Part shown: piece after piece, positions 17,604-27,425 of the stretch
Layout: each line of letters begins with the position of its first letter
Numbering within the stretch: the first letter of the stretch is position 1
NCBI RefSeq assembly: GCF_000423625.1
Contig: NZ_AUII01000006.1
Span: 186,001-250,000, forward strand
From: Pseudonocardia asaccharolytica DSM 44247 = NBRC 16224
GTDB taxonomy: Bacteria; Actinomycetota; Actinomycetes; Mycobacteriales; Pseudonocardiaceae
Reading direction: 5' to 3'
DNA: 64,000 nucleotides
Program-made: the position numbers and the translations under genes
Notes under the pieces: model-generated
The model's database searches: none
Told to the model about the DNA's origin: nothing
Seen by the model: the letters and a program-made list of their open reading frames with translations, nothing else

Positions 17604-19253
17604 ATGCCCGAGTTCCACCACACCGACGTACTGCCCCTCGGCGCGGACGAGACCGAGTATCGAGAGCTCGGTCTGCCGGCCGGGAAGGTCGTCGAGGCCG
17701 CAGGCCGGAGGTTCCTGGAGATTCCGCCGGACACGATCACCGCGCTCGTCCGCGAGTCGATCACGGACATCCAGCACCTGCTGCGACCGGCGCACCTGGC
17801 GTCGCTGCGGGCGATCGTCGAGGACCCCGAGGCGTCCCCCAACGACCGGTTCGTCGCGACCGACCTGCTGCGCAACGCCTGCGTCGCGGCGGGCGGGGTG
17901 CTGCCGATGTGCCAGGACACGGGCACCGCGATCGTCGTCGGCAAGCGCACCGAGACCGTCCTGACCGGGGGCGAGGACGAGCAGGCGATCTCCCGCGGCG
18001 TCCACCAGGCCTACGCCGAGCTCAACCTGCGCTACTCGCAGATGGCACCGCTGTCGTTCTGGGAGGAGCGCAACACCGGGACGAACCTGCCCGCGCAGGT
18101 GGAGCTGTACAGCGCGCCGGGGCAGGCGCCGCGATATGAGTTCCTGGTGCTGGCCAAGGGCGGCGGCTCGGCCAACAAGACCTTCCTCTACCAGGAGACG
18201 AAGGCGCTGCTGAACCCGAAGAGGCTCGCCGCGTTCCTCGACGAGAAGCTGCGCTCGCTGGGCACCGCCGCCTGCCCGCCCTACCATCTGGCGGTCGTGG
18301 TCGGCGGCATGTCGGCGGAGTACACCCTCAAGGTGGCCAAGCTCGCCTCGGCCCACTACCTCGACACACTCCCGGCGTCCGGTTCGGAGCTCGGGCACGG
18401 CTTCCGGGACCGCGGCCTCGAACAGCAGGTGCTGGAGCTGACCCGCAAGTTCGGGATCGGCGCGCAGTTCGGCGGGAAGTACTTCTGCCACGACGTGCGG
18501 GTGATCCGGCTGCCGCGGCACGGCGCGTCGCTCCCGGTCGGCATCGCGGTGTCCTGTTCGGCCGACCGGCAGGCGAAGGCGAAGATCACCCCCGAGGGGG
18601 TGTTCCTCGAACAGCTCGAGCGGGACCCGGCCCGGTTCCTGCCCGATACGCAGGCCGACGACCTCTCCGACGAGGTCGTGCAGGTCGATCTCCACCGCCC
18701 GATGGCGCAGATCCGCGAGCAGCTCTCGACGCTGCCGGTGAAGACCCGCGTGTCGCTGACCGGCCCGCTGGTCGTCGCCCGCGACATCGCCCACGCGAAG
18801 ATCGCCGAGCGACTGGAGGCGGGCGAGCCGATGCCCGCCTACCTGCGCGACCACCCGGTCTACTACGCCGGCCCGGCCAAGACCCCCGACGGCTACCCGT
18901 CCGGCTCCTTCGGACCGACCACCGCCGGGCGGATGGACTCCTACGTCGCCCAGTTCCAGGCCGCCGGCGGCTCGCTGGTCATGCTCGCCAAGGGCAACCG
19001 GTCGAAGCAGGTCACCGAGTCCTGTGCCCGGCACGGCGGGTTCTACCTCGGCTCGATCGGCGGTCCGGCCGCGCGGCTGGCGCAGGACTGCATCCGGCGC
19101 GTCGACGTGCTGGAGTATCCCGAGCTCGGCATGGAGGCGGTCTGGAAGATCGAGGTGGAGGATTTCCCCGCGTTCGTCGTGGTGGATGACAAGGGGAACG
19201 ACTTCTTCGCCGAGGTGAGCAGGCCGCTGCTGAACGTGCAGTTCAGCTCCTAG
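17604..19253 (+). CDS. Class I (4Fe-4S) fumarate hydratase
   Basis: The 549-residue protein is a one-chain class I fumarase. It has the N-terminal iron-sulfur domain with cysteines in [12 protein letters not shown] (about residue 105), [11 protein letters not shown] (about 317) and [17 protein letters not shown] (about 472), and the C-terminal domain with [12 protein letters not shown]. It interconverts fumarate and malate in the citric acid cycle; the cluster makes it oxygen-sensitive. The start [17 protein letters not shown] matches the family; an earlier ATG at 17526 in the same frame lies within the palindrome. It is convergent with the acetyltransferase gene, and palindrome copy 2 separates them. 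Fumarase has no functional partner here except, loosely, the fumarate-yielding enzyme pair at 12-13.7 kb. Confidence 0.93.
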   Translation: MPEFHHTDVLPLGADETEYRELGLPAGKVVEAAGRRFLEIPPDTITALVRESITDIQHLLRPAHLASLRAIVEDPEASPNDRFVATDLLRNACVAAGGVLPMCQDTGTAIVVGKRTETVLTGGEDEQAISRGVHQAYAELNLRYSQMAPLSFWEERNTGTNLPAQVELYSAPGQAPRYEFLVLAKGGGSANKTFLYQETKALLNPKRLAAFLDEKLRSLGTAACPPYHLAVVVGGMSAEYTLKVAKLASAHYLDTLPASGSELGHGFRDRGLEQQVLELTRKFGIGAQFGGKYFCHDVRVIRLPRHGASLPVGIAVSCSADRQAKAKITPEGVFLEQLERDPARFLPDTQADDLSDEVVQVDLHRPMAQIREQLSTLPVKTRVSLTGPLVVARDIAHAKIAERLEAGEPMPAYLRDHPVYYAGPAKTPDGYPSGSFGPTTAGRMDSYVAQFQAAGGSLVMLAKGNRSKQVTESCARHGGFYLGSIGGPAARLAQDCIRRVDVLEYPELGMEAVWKIEVEDFPAFVVVDDKGNDFFAEVSRPLLNVQFSS

Positions 19254-19264
19254 CCGCCCACCCC

Positions 19265-19308
19265 CGGTGAGTGCGTAACAGTGTTAGAACACTGTTACGC
19301 ACTCACCG
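19265..19308. terminator. 40-bp palindrome, copy 2 (between convergent genes)
   Basis: The core at 19267-19306 is identical to copy 1. It lies 13 bases after the fumarase stop codon; the TGA stop of the leftward acetyltransferase gene (19303-19305) lies inside it. A bidirectional terminator is the simplest reading. Confidence 0.85.
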
Positions 19309-22053
19309 GCCGAGGCGACGTGGGCCGGTGTCGTCGCGGGTCGGGGGCGGGCCGAGCACGACCCGCGCGCTGGTGACGAACGCGCCGTCGGCGGACGCGA
19401 GCACCGGGTTCAGCGCCAGCGACCGCACCTCGGGGAGCTCCTCGGCGATCTTCCCCACCTTCAGCACCAGGTCCTCGAGCGCGCCGAGCCGGACCGGTTC
19501 GGTGCCGCCGTAGCCCTCCAGCAGCGGTGCCGCCCGCGGCGCCCGCACCAGTGATGCCGCATCGGTGGTCGAGACGGGCACGACGCGGTAGGCGCGGTCG
19601 CCGAGCAGCTCGGTGGCGATCCCGGACAGCCCGAACGACAGCAGCGAGCCGAACGAGGGGTCGTCGACGATCTCCAGCACGCAGGACAATCCCTTGGGCG
19701 CCATCCGCTGCACGTAGACCTCGGCGGAGCCGGTGACGGCCGCCAGCTCACGGTAGGCGCGGGCGACCCCGGCGGGCGCGCCGAGGTCGAGCCGGACACC
19801 CACCAGATCGGTGCGGTGCCGCCAGCGCTCCGCGACCGCCTTGACCGCGACCGGGTAGCCCAGCTCGTCCGCGGCGGCCACCGCGGCCTCCACCCCGTTC
19901 ACCCGCCGGAAGGGGGCGACCTCGATGCCGTAGCAGCCCAGCAGCTCCGCGACGTCGGCGTCGCGCAGCGCGTGCTGCGTGCGCGCCCCCAGCCGCGCCA
20001 CCAGCTCCCGGGCCCGCTCGCTATCGGTGCCCTCCGGGGTCACGAACTCCCCCACCGGCTCGGCCCGCCAACGGGCGTAGCGGATCACCCTGCTCAGCGC
20101 CGCGACCGCACGCTCCGGGCTCGGGTAGCTGGGCACCGAGCCCGGGCCCGGGGTGCCGTCCCGGCGCGGCACGGCAAGCTCCTCCGGCACCCCCTCAACC
20201 GCCAGGAACGTGGTCACCACCGGCTTCTCCGAGCCCGCGACGGCCTCCCGCAGCGCGCGTGCGTACGCCGCACCCGGGGTCGCGACCGGCGGCACGAACA
20301 CCGCGACCAGCGCGTCGGTGCCCTCCGCCGAGATCGCCTCGGCGACCGCCGCGGCGAACTGATCGGGGCTGGCGGAAGCGCCGACGTCCACCGGCTCGCC
20401 GGCGACCTCGAGGCCCACGTCGAGCAGCCCATCGGTGACCAGGACACCCAGCGCCGTCGAGTTCCCCACGACCGCGACCCGCGGCCCGGCCGGCAGCGGC
20501 TGATAGGCCAACAGCAGCGCGGTGTCGAACAGCTGCGCCACCGAGCCGACCCGGATCACGCCGGACTGCTCGAACAGGGCCTGCACGCTGGCGTCGTCGA
20601 TCGGCACGGCGGTGGCCCGCCGCCGCCGCGGATCCGTGTGCCGCCCGCTCTTCACCGCCACGATCGGCTTGGTCCGTGCCAGCCGCCGCGCCAGCCTGCC
20701 GAACTTGCGCGGGTTGCCGAACGTCTCCAGATACAGCAGCACGACATCGGTGTCCGGATCGGTCTGCCAGTACTGGAGCAGGTCGTTGCCCGAGACGTCG
20801 GCGCGGTTACCCGCCGAGACGAACGTCGAAAGCCCAAGACCGCGTTTGGTCGCCGTCGCCAGTAACGCGATCCCCAGTGCACCGGACTGGGAGAAGAACC
20901 CGACCCGGCCCGCGCGCGGCAGGTACGGCGCCAGCGTGGCGTTGAGTCGCACGCCGGACGCGGGGTTGGCCACGCCGAGGGCGTTGGGCCCGACCACGCG
21001 CATCCCGTGCGCCCGTGCGGCCTCCACCATCCGCAGTTCCGCGCTCGAGCCGTCGGAGCCGGCGTCGGCGAACCCCGAGCTGATGACGATGAGCGCCTTG
21101 ACCCCCTTGGCCAGGCAGGAGTCCATGACCTCGTCTATCCCCGCCGCCGGCACCGCGACGACGGCGAGGTCGACCTCGTCGGGGATGTCGGTGACCGAGG
21201 CATAGGCACGCACCCCCCGTACCGACCGCGCCCGGCTGCCGCCGGAGTTGACCGGATACACCGCACCGCTGAAGTTGCCGCGCAACATGTTCTGGAAGAT
21301 CGCGTGACCGATCTTGGACGGGTCGGTGGACGCGCCGATCACCGCGACCGAACGCGGATGCAGCAGGTTGTGCACGCTGCGCGCCTCGGCGGCCTGCTCC
21401 CGGGAGTCCCGGACGGCCAGCGAACGCTCGGTGGGGTCGATGTCGAACTCCAGGTGCAGCACCCCCTCGGCGAAGGCTCGGCTGACCTGGTAGCCCGCGT
21501 CCCGGAACACCCGCACCATCTGGTGGTTCTCCACCAGGACCTCGGCTTCGAAGCGGCGCAGGCCGTTCTCCCTGGCCGCCGCCGCGAGGTGTTCGAGCAG
21601 GATCGAACCGAGCCCGCGGCCCTGGTGGTCGTCGCGGACCACGAACGCCACCTCGGCGGAGCGGGGCTTGTCACCGCCGGCGGCGTCGCCACTGAGCCCC
21701 TCGTAGCGGCCGACCGCGATGATCTCGTCGCCGAGCAGACCGAGGAAGGCCACCCGGTCGCGGTGGTCGACGTGGGTGAAACGTTCGAGGTCGCGCGGGG
21801 GGATCCGCGGGTAGGGGCCGAAGTAGCGCAGGTAGCGGGTGCGGTCGGAGAGCCGCCCGTGGAAGTCCACGAGCGCGTCGGCATCGCTGGGCGCGATGGG
21901 CCGCAGGTGCACGATGCCGCCGTCCGAGGCAACCACATCGGCTTCCCAGTGCCGCGGGTAGCTCGGTTCGGACGCGGCGGCCTGGTCCGGTTCGGCGCCG
22001 GCCGCGGGTTCCGGGCCGGTCGACGCCGCCGGCGCGGCGGGTGGCGGCTGCAT
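19303..22053 (-). CDS. Pat-type protein: N-terminal GNAT acetyltransferase fused to ADP-forming acyl-CoA synthetase-like domains
   Basis: The 916-residue protein starts with a disordered Pro/Ala segment, then a GNAT domain (about 45-205) with FVVRDDHQGRGLGSILLEHL as the acetyl-CoA loop. From about 225 it has the CoA-binding, CoA-ligase and ATP-grasp domains of ADP-forming acyl-CoA synthetases (PRSVAVIGASTDPSKIGHAI, VGFFSQSGALGI, late ATP-grasp). The phosphorylated histidine of active synthetases lies in a SHTGALAG-like motif; by hand alignment the same place here reads RRATAVPIDD, so the histidine is replaced by Arg. This supports a sensing role, as in PatZ-like lysine acetyltransferases that inactivate acetyl-CoA synthetase. 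The next gene upstream is an AcuC-type deacetylase transcribed in the same direction, 60 bases away. Its stop codon lies in the palindrome. Function by family and context; targets unknown. Confidence 0.85.
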   Translation of the reverse strand: MQPPPAAPAASTGPEPAAGAEPDQAAASEPSYPRHWEADVVASDGGIVHLRPIAPSDADALVDFHGRLSDRTRYLRYFGPYPRIPPRDLERFTHVDHRDRVAFLGLLGDEIIAVGRYEGLSGDAAGGDKPRSAEVAFVVRDDHQGRGLGSILLEHLAAAARENGLRRFEAEVLVENHQMVRVFRDAGYQVSRAFAEGVLHLEFDIDPTERSLAVRDSREQAAEARSVHNLLHPRSVAVIGASTDPSKIGHAIFQNMLRGNFSGAVYPVNSGGSRARSVRGVRAYASVTDIPDEVDLAVVAVPAAGIDEVMDSCLAKGVKALIVISSGFADAGSDGSSAELRMVEAARAHGMRVVGPNALGVANPASGVRLNATLAPYLPRAGRVGFFSQSGALGIALLATATKRGLGLSTFVSAGNRADVSGNDLLQYWQTDPDTDVVLLYLETFGNPRKFGRLARRLARTKPIVAVKSGRHTDPRRRRATAVPIDDASVQALFEQSGVIRVGSVAQLFDTALLLAYQPLPAGPRVAVVGNSTALGVLVTDGLLDVGLEVAGEPVDVGASASPDQFAAAVAEAISAEGTDALVAVFVPPVATPGAAYARALREAVAGSEKPVVTTFLAVEGVPEELAVPRRDGTPGPGSVPSYPSPERAVAALSRVIRYARWRAEPVGEFVTPEGTDSERARELVARLGARTQHALRDADVAELLGCYGIEVAPFRRVNGVEAAVAAADELGYPVAVKAVAERWRHRTDLVGVRLDLGAPAGVARAYRELAAVTGSAEVYVQRMAPKGLSCVLEIVDDPSFGSLLSFGLSGIATELLGDRAYRVVPVSTTDAASLVRAPRAAPLLEGYGGTEPVRLGALEDLVLKVGKIAEELPEVRSLALNPVLASADGAFVTSARVVLGPPPTRDDTGPRRLGR

Positions 22054-22113
22054 GGGTCGGACTCCGTTTCGTACTGCGTGGTTCTGGCCGGCGGAACTGG
22101 TCGGATCGGCGAC

Positions 22114-23283
22114 TCAGTCACGCGGGTCGTCGGGGTCGAGGCCGTGCAACGGGAGCACCGCCCGCCGGATGTCGATGATCGCCGTGTCGACCCGGTCGGG
22201 CGTACCCCCCCAGGGTTCGAACGACGGGTCCTGCCCGTCGGTCATTCCGCTCGGCAACGGCTGGCGGGTGAGGGTCGCCGCATGTGCCAGCCAGTCCGCC
22301 GGAACCGGCCGCTCGGGCTTGATGTCGCGGTCGAGCACGATGGCGAGCAGATGCGTCCAGGACCGTGGCACCACCCGGAACAGCGCGTACCCCCCACCGC
22401 CGAGCACCAGCCATTTCCCGCCCGCGGTGGTCTCGGCCAGCTCGCGGAGCCTGCCGTAGATCGCCCGGTGGCCGTCGACCGACAGCTCCAGGTTGGCCAG
22501 CGGGTCCTCGGCGTGGGTGTCGGCCCCGCACTGGGTGACCAGCACCTGCGGGCGGAACGCCGCCAGTACCGAGGGGACCACCGCGTTGAACGCCCGCAGC
22601 CAGCCCGCGTCCCCGGTCCCCGGCGGGAGCGGCACGTTGACCGAGTACCCGGCTCCGTCACCGCTGCCGTACTCGCCTGGCCAGCCGGTGCCCGGCCACA
22701 GGGTCAGCGGATGCTGGTGCACGGAGACCGTCATGACCCGCGGGTCGTCGTAGAAGGCCGCCTGCACGCCGTCGCCGTGATGGACATCGACGTCGATATA
22801 GGCGACCCGCTCGTAGCCGTGCTCCAGCAGCCAGGCGATCGCGATCGCGCAGTCGTTGTAGACGCAGAAGCCCGCGGCCCGATCGCGCATCGCATGGTGC
22901 AGCCCACCGGCGATGTTCACCGCCCGGTCGGCCCGGCCCTCGGCGATCAGCTGCGCGGCCCGCAGCGAACCCCCCGCTATCGACGCGCTGGCCTCATGCA
23001 TCTCGAGGAAGATCGGATTGTCCTCGGTTCCCAGGCCGTGGCCCACCCCGAAGGGCACCACCGGGGCCGACTTCACCGCCGTCAGGTAGGACGGCGTGTG
23101 CACCCGCGTCAGCTCCGTGTCGTCGGCGATCTCGGGTGCGTGGGTCGTGATGCCCTCCAGCACCCCGAGCTCGGTGGCCAGGCGCATCGTCAGGTCGAGC
23201 CGCACCGGGTTGAGCGGGTGATCGTCGGAGAGCTGGTAGGTCAGGAAGTCCGGAGTCCAGACCACAGCCGCGCGGGGGCTCAT
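22114..23283 (-). CDS. acuC: AcuC-type lysine deacetylase (class I HDAC-like)
   Basis: The protein (389 residues, ATG 23283) has the zinc-dependent histone-deacetylase fold: IAGGLHHAMRDRAAGFCVYN near residue 130 (catalytic His pair), YIDVDVHHGDGVQAAFYDDP near 163 (zinc ligands Asp and His), CGADTHAEDPLANLELS (third zinc ligand region) and VLGGGGYALF. AcuC enzymes remove acetyl groups from lysines, classically reactivating acetyl-CoA synthetase. The frame is open much further upstream as an overlap with the sulfurtransferase, but the family start is MSPRAAVVWTPDFLTYQLSDD. Sharing direction with the Pat-like gene 60 bases downstream, it probably forms a writer-eraser pair. Confidence 0.9.
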   Translation of the reverse strand: MSPRAAVVWTPDFLTYQLSDDHPLNPVRLDLTMRLATELGVLEGITTHAPEIADDTELTRVHTPSYLTAVKSAPVVPFGVGHGLGTEDNPIFLEMHEASASIAGGSLRAAQLIAEGRADRAVNIAGGLHHAMRDRAAGFCVYNDCAIAIAWLLEHGYERVAYIDVDVHHGDGVQAAFYDDPRVMTVSVHQHPLTLWPGTGWPGEYGSGDGAGYSVNVPLPPGTGDAGWLRAFNAVVPSVLAAFRPQVLVTQCGADTHAEDPLANLELSVDGHRAIYGRLRELAETTAGGKWLVLGGGGYALFRVVPRSWTHLLAIVLDRDIKPERPVPADWLAHAATLTRQPLPSGMTDGQDPSFEPWGGTPDRVDTAIIDIRRAVLPLHGLDPDDPRD

Positions 23284-23377
23284 GACCCCTGACGGTAAGG
23301 GATCCGTCGTCCCTCCGACCATACCGACCGTCCCGCGCGCCGGGCGGTCCCGTTCCGAGCGGTCCTGTTCCGGACGG

Positions 23378-24241
23378 TCATGGCCGGCTCCCGGTCGCCG
23401 CCGGACGGGTCGGGTCGGCGCTCCACTGCGACCACGACCCCACATATAGCCCGGCCGGTCGATCCTCCGGGGCCAGGCCAGCGTGTTCGAGGGCGAGCAC
23501 CAGCGCCGCCGCGTTGACCCCGGAGCCGCAGTAGGCGCCGACCGCTCCCGTGCCGTCCACGCCGAGCGCGGCGAACCGCGCGGCCAGAGCCTCGGGGTCG
23601 AGCCAGCGCCCGTCCGGACCGACGTTGCCCGTGGCCGGCGCGTTGCGGGCACCGGGAATGTGCCCCGCTCGCGAATCGACCGGCTCGGTATCGCCGCGGT
23701 AGCGCGCCTCGGCGCGAGCATCCAGCAGGATCCCGGTGCGTGCCAGTTCGGCCGCGGCCTCGACGTCGAGCACCGGCATGCCACCGGGGCGCACCACGAC
23801 GTCGCCGGGCTCGGGGTCAACGGGTTCGGCCGATACCGCGCGACCTTCGGCCACCCACGCGGCAAAGCCACCGTCGAGGACCGCCACTTGCTCGGGCGCC
23901 AGCCCGGCCCAGCGCAGGAGCCACCAGGCCCGGGCCGCGACCGATCCGTTGCCGTCGTCGTAGGCCACGACCGCCGAGTCCGCACGGACCCCGGCGCCGC
24001 GCAGGACCGCACCGAGCCGCTCTGGCGAGGGAAGTGGATGGCGGCCCCCTGCCCCGGGCGCTCCCGCCAGCTCGGTGTCGAGATCGACGTACACGGCACC
24101 CGACAGATGGCCGGTCTCGTAGTCGGCCTTCGCGGGCGGACCGCCGAGGCGCCAGCGGACGTCCAGCACCACCGGGCGGTGCCGCAGGTCGCGTCGGCTC
24201 AGCCATCGGGCCAGGTCAGTGGGTGTGAGCAACGGGGACAC
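23378..24241 (-). CDS. Thiosulfate/3-mercaptopyruvate sulfurtransferase (two rhodanese domains)
   Basis: The 287-residue protein has two rhodanese domains. The first (about 1-140) contains LDVRWRLGGPP and YETGHLSGAVYVDLDTELAG and lacks a catalytic cysteine. The second (about 150-287) carries the persulfide-forming cysteine in GAYCGSGVNAAALVLAL near residue 238. The loop CGSGVNA is between the thiosulfate (CRKGVT) and mercaptopyruvate (CGSGVTA) types and closer to the latter. It transfers sulfane sulfur to cyanide, thiols or acceptor proteins in the cytoplasm. It is divergent from ideR with 80 bases between starts, and followed after 94 bases by acuC in the same direction. Confidence 0.88.
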   Translation of the reverse strand: MSPLLTPTDLARWLSRRDLRHRPVVLDVRWRLGGPPAKADYETGHLSGAVYVDLDTELAGAPGAGGRHPLPSPERLGAVLRGAGVRADSAVVAYDDGNGSVAARAWWLLRWAGLAPEQVAVLDGGFAAWVAEGRAVSAEPVDPEPGDVVVRPGGMPVLDVEAAAELARTGILLDARAEARYRGDTEPVDSRAGHIPGARNAPATGNVGPDGRWLDPEALAARFAALGVDGTGAVGAYCGSGVNAAALVLALEHAGLAPEDRPAGLYVGSWSQWSADPTRPAATGSRP

Positions 24242-24268
24242 GACCTCATCGTCCCCCAGGATGGCGAC

Positions 24269-24296
24269 CGTGACGCAGGTCCGACCCGGCTAGGAT
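24269..24296 (+). promoter_or_regulatory. Candidate ideR promoter
   Basis: TAGGAT at 24291-24296 fits an actinobacterial -10 element, with CGTGAC at 24269-24274 as a weak -35 at 16-base spacing. It lies 26 bases before the GTG start of ideR. Assignment is by eye only. Confidence 0.4.
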
Positions 24297-24321
24297 AGGG
24301 AAAGCTACGAAAGGGCCGGCC

Positions 24322-25050
24322 GTGAACGAGCTCATCGACACCACCGAGATGTATCTGCGGACCATCTACGAACTCGAGGAGGAGGGGATCGTCCCGCTGA
24401 GGGCGCGCATCGCGGAGCGACTCGGACAAAGCGGACCGACCGTGAGCCAGACCGTCGCCCGGATGGAACGCGACGGGCTGGTCGTGGTCGCGGGCGACCG
24501 TCACCTCGAGCTCACCGAGGCAGGGCGGGCCCGTGCCGTCGCCGTCATGCGCAAGCACCGGCTCGCCGAGCGCCTGCTCACCGACGTGATCGGCCTGGAA
24601 TGGGAGTATGTGCACGCCGAGGCCTGTCGCTGGGAGCACGTCATGAGCGACGCGGTGGAGCGCAAGCTCGTGCAGCTGCTCGACAACCCGACGATCTCCC
24701 CCTACGGCAACCCGATCCCCGGGCTGAGCGAGCTGTCGGCCAAGCCCGGCTCGGCCAGCGGCACGAGCACCGCGGTGTCCGCACCACCCACCCTCGAACT
24801 GGGGCTCCAGCGGCTCGACGAGTTCGCCCGCCGCGGCGGCGGCCGGGTCGAGGTCCGCCGCATCGCCGAACACGTCCAGGTGGACTCGGACCTGATGACG
24901 GAGCTCAAGAGCGCCGGGGTCGTCCCCGGGAGCGACGTCGAGGTGCGCGCGATCCCTCGGTTCGGCGACGCCGTCCCGGTGGTTGCCGACGGCGCCGAGG
25001 CCACTGTCGCGCCGCTCATCGCGCACGCCGTGCTGGTGCGCGCCCAGTAA
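24322..25050 (+). CDS. ideR: Iron-dependent repressor, DtxR family
   Basis: The 242-residue protein begins [20 protein letters not shown] and is very close to actinobacterial IdeR/DtxR. Residues 1-75 form the winged helix, with recognition helix [17 protein letters not shown]. The dimerisation and metal domain follows: Met10, and [10 protein letters not shown] near residues 100-109 (Cys, Glu, His ligands), with [13 protein letters not shown] supplying the ancillary site. The last part (about 165-242) is an SH3-like domain. With Fe(II) it represses siderophore and iron-uptake genes. No IdeR box was noticed upstream of its own start. galE follows 113 bases downstream; dtxR-galE adjacency is known in corynebacteria. 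Confidence 0.95.
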   Translation: MNELIDTTEMYLRTIYELEEEGIVPLRARIAERLGQSGPTVSQTVARMERDGLVVVAGDRHLELTEAGRARAVAVMRKHRLAERLLTDVIGLEWEYVHAEACRWEHVMSDAVERKLVQLLDNPTISPYGNPIPGLSELSAKPGSASGTSTAVSAPPTLELGLQRLDEFARRGGGRVEVRRIAEHVQVDSDLMTELKSAGVVPGSDVEVRAIPRFGDAVPVVADGAEATVAPLIAHAVLVRAQ

Positions 25051-25163
25051 CGGGTGGAGGGAACGGTCGCAGGGCAACGCCCGGCGACCGCGGCCGGCGC
25101 GGCGCATGAGAGCGTTCGTACGCTGCATCGTGCAGCCCGACACCGCCGCCCGTGGAGGAACCT

Positions 25164-26126
25164 GTGAAGCTGCTCGTCACCGGCGGAGCCGGCTACGTCG
25201 GCAGTGTGTGCGCCGCGCACCTGACCGAGGCCGGCCACGACGTGGTCGTGCTCGACGACCTGTCCACCGGTCACCGGGATGCGGTGCCGGACGGCTGCCG
25301 ATTCGTCGAGGGCGATCTGGCTGAGCTGGCCGGCGAGGTGCTCGCCGAGGGCTTCGACGGCGTCCTGCACTTCGCCGCCCGCTCGCTCGTGGGCGAGTCG
25401 GTGCAGCGCCCACATCTGTACTGGGACGGCAACGTCGTGACGTCGCTGCGGCTGCTGGAGGCCATGCGGGCGAACGGCACCCCGCGCCTGGTCTTCTCCT
25501 CCACCGCCGCCACCTACGGTGAGCCCGAGCAGGTGCCGATCCGCGAGGACGCCCCGACCCGCCCGACCAACCCGTACGGCGCGAGCAAGCTGGCCATCGA
25601 CTACATGATCACCTCCTACGCCGCCGCGCACGGACTGGCCGCGGTGAGCCTGCGCTATTTCAACGTGGCCGGCGCGCACGGCCGCTACGGCGAGCGGCAC
25701 ACGGTGGAGACCCACCTGATCCCGATCGTGTTGCAGGTGGCCACCGGGCAGCGCGAGGCAGTGCAGGTCTACGGCGACGACTGGGACACCCCGGACGGCA
25801 CCTGCATCCGCGACTACATCCACGTCGACGATCTCGCCGACGCCCACCTGCTCGCGCTGGAACACGCTCAGCCCGGCCGGCACGGGATCTACAACCTGGG
25901 CAACGGCCGCGGGTTCTCGGTGCGCGAGGTCATCGAGGTCTGCCGCGCCGTCACCGGCCACCCGATCCCGGCCTCCGCGGCGCCGCGGAGGCCGGGCGAT
26001 CCTGCGATCCTGGTGGCGTCCAGCGACCGGGCCATGGCCGAGCTGGGCTGGAACCCGGTGCGGACCGAGCTGGCCGGCATCATCGCCGACGCCTGGCGTT
26101 TCACCCAGGATCGCCTGCCGGTCTGA
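25164..26126 (+). CDS. galE: UDP-glucose 4-epimerase
   Basis: The protein (320 residues) is an extended short-chain dehydrogenase: NAD-binding [18 protein letters not shown] at the N-terminus, [16 protein letters not shown] with the catalytic Ser/Thr, [13 protein letters not shown] with the YxxxK pair near residue 138, and [10 protein letters not shown] for sugar binding. It interconverts UDP-glucose and UDP-galactose in the cytoplasm for envelope polysaccharides. GGAGG spaced before GTG 25164 supports that start; another GTG four codons earlier is less likely. It is downstream of ideR in the same direction, and convergent with the acyl-CoA dehydrogenase gene. Confidence 0.92.
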   Translation: MKLLVTGGAGYVGSVCAAHLTEAGHDVVVLDDLSTGHRDAVPDGCRFVEGDLAELAGEVLAEGFDGVLHFAARSLVGESVQRPHLYWDGNVVTSLRLLEAMRANGTPRLVFSSTAATYGEPEQVPIREDAPTRPTNPYGASKLAIDYMITSYAAAHGLAAVSLRYFNVAGAHGRYGERHTVETHLIPIVLQVATGQREAVQVYGDDWDTPDGTCIRDYIHVDDLADAHLLALEHAQPGRHGIYNLGNGRGFSVREVIEVCRAVTGHPIPASAAPRRPGDPAILVASSDRAMAELGWNPVRTELAGIIADAWRFTQDRLPV

Positions 26127-26150
26127 GCCGGGCTCCGAGGGCGGCGCAGC

Positions 26151-27425
26151 CTACTGCCGCCACGGGGGAACATCCCCGCGAGCGGCGAGCATCGAGTCGT
26201 ACCCGGGCTGACGGAGGATGTCGTGCAGCTGTCGCCGCCGTACCCCCTGGTTGCCCCCGTCGTAGAGCGGAAAGACCATCGCGTTGCGCATCATCCGCTC
26301 CAGCGGCGCGAGATCGCGGGTGTAGCTGGCGATCCCGACGACCTGCATACAGTCATAGACCGCGCTGACCGCGGCCTCGGAGCAGTACACCTTCGTCATG
26401 ATCGGCAGCTCCTCGGTCAGCCCGCCGGTGCGATCGAAGTCGTGGCACGCCTTCCACGTCAGGTAGCGGCAGGCCTCGATGCGCATCTTGATGTCCGCGA
26501 GCATGAACCCGACGTTCTGGTGTTCGATCACCGGTACGGTGCCCAGCCGCTTCTCGGTCCGGGCGAAGTCGAGGGCGTACTCGAACGCCGCCCGCATCGT
26601 GCCGACGCAGGCCGCCCCGATCAACGCGGCGGTCCAGCTGAATGCGCCGGACACGATCTGCTTTCCGAGGCGGCCCGGCTCCCCGATGAGGTTGTCGACC
26701 GGCACCCGGACGCCGTCGAAATCCACCCGCGGCGTCACGACGCCCCGGTTACCGATCTTGTCGTAGACGTCGCTGACGGTGATCCCCGCGACGTCGCCCG
26801 GTACCGCAATCACCGCCAGCGACTCATCAGCACCCCCCGCAGGCTCGGTCCGGCACACCACCGTGTACAGGTGGCAGCCGATGCGGTCCCAGCCGGTTCC
26901 GTTGGTCGTGTAGTGCTTCTGCCCGGTGATGACCCACTCGTCGCCGTCCCGGCGGGCCGTCGTCTGGATACCGCCGGCCGGGTCGGGTGAGTCGAAGTTC
27001 GCGCCACCGGCGACATCGGTGAAGGCGTAGGAGGCCAGCAGATCTCCCTCCCCGTCGGCCGCGAACGGACGGAGCAGGCGCTCTTTCTGCTCCGGTGTGC
27101 CGTACTGGATGATCGGCTGCAGGCCGAGCCCACTCGCCAGCAGCGTCGTCGGCACATTGATGTCCACCCGGGCGAGCTCCTCCGCGGCAACCGCGAAGTC
27201 GATCATGCTGAAGCCGGCGCCGCCGTGCTCGGCCGGGATGAAGGACCTGGTGAAGCCGGCCTTGGCCATCTCGCGGTAGGCCTCCCGGCCGGCCAGGAAC
27301 GCCTCCCAGCCGTCGGCGGCGCGGTCGATGCGCTCGGCAACCGGACGCAGCACGCTCTCCGCGAACGCCTGCGCGTTCTTCTGAAGCTCCTGCTGGCCAT
27401 CACTCATGGTGAAGTCAATCGCCAC
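26151..27425 (-). CDS. Acyl-CoA dehydrogenase family protein with Asp at the catalytic Glu position
   Basis: The protein (424 residues, GTG start with GAGGAG upstream) has the three acyl-CoA dehydrogenase domains: N-terminal helices with FIPAEHGGAGFSMIDFAVAA, a beta barrel with FTDVAGGANFDS and ITGQKHYTTNGTGWDRI, and a C-terminal helical domain with RTEKRLGTVPVIEHQNVGF. In most members the catalytic base is the Glu of a YEGT-like motif near the C-terminus; here the motif is LYDGGNQGVRRRQLHDIL, with Asp in that place. It may act on an unusual acyl-CoA or have altered activity. The first codons overlap the end of a broken AraC-family gene in the same direction, so the natural promoter region may have been rearranged. 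FAD cofactor and substrate are inferred from family only. Confidence 0.85.
   Translation of the reverse strand: MAIDFTMSDGQQELQKNAQAFAESVLRPVAERIDRAADGWEAFLAGREAYREMAKAGFTRSFIPAEHGGAGFSMIDFAVAAEELARVDINVPTTLLASGLGLQPIIQYGTPEQKERLLRPFAADGEGDLLASYAFTDVAGGANFDSPDPAGGIQTTARRDGDEWVITGQKHYTTNGTGWDRIGCHLYTVVCRTEPAGGADESLAVIAVPGDVAGITVSDVYDKIGNRGVVTPRVDFDGVRVPVDNLIGEPGRLGKQIVSGAFSWTAALIGAACVGTMRAAFEYALDFARTEKRLGTVPVIEHQNVGFMLADIKMRIEACRYLTWKACHDFDRTGGLTEELPIMTKVYCSEAAVSAVYDCMQVVGIASYTRDLAPLERMMRNAMVFPLYDGGNQGVRRRQLHDILRQPGYDSMLAARGDVPPWRQ

Noticed and set aside
19267..19513. Short frames beginning MRNSVRTLLRTHR at several sites
   Set aside because: They all start within the 40-bp palindrome and only reflect its repeated sequence; they are not genes.
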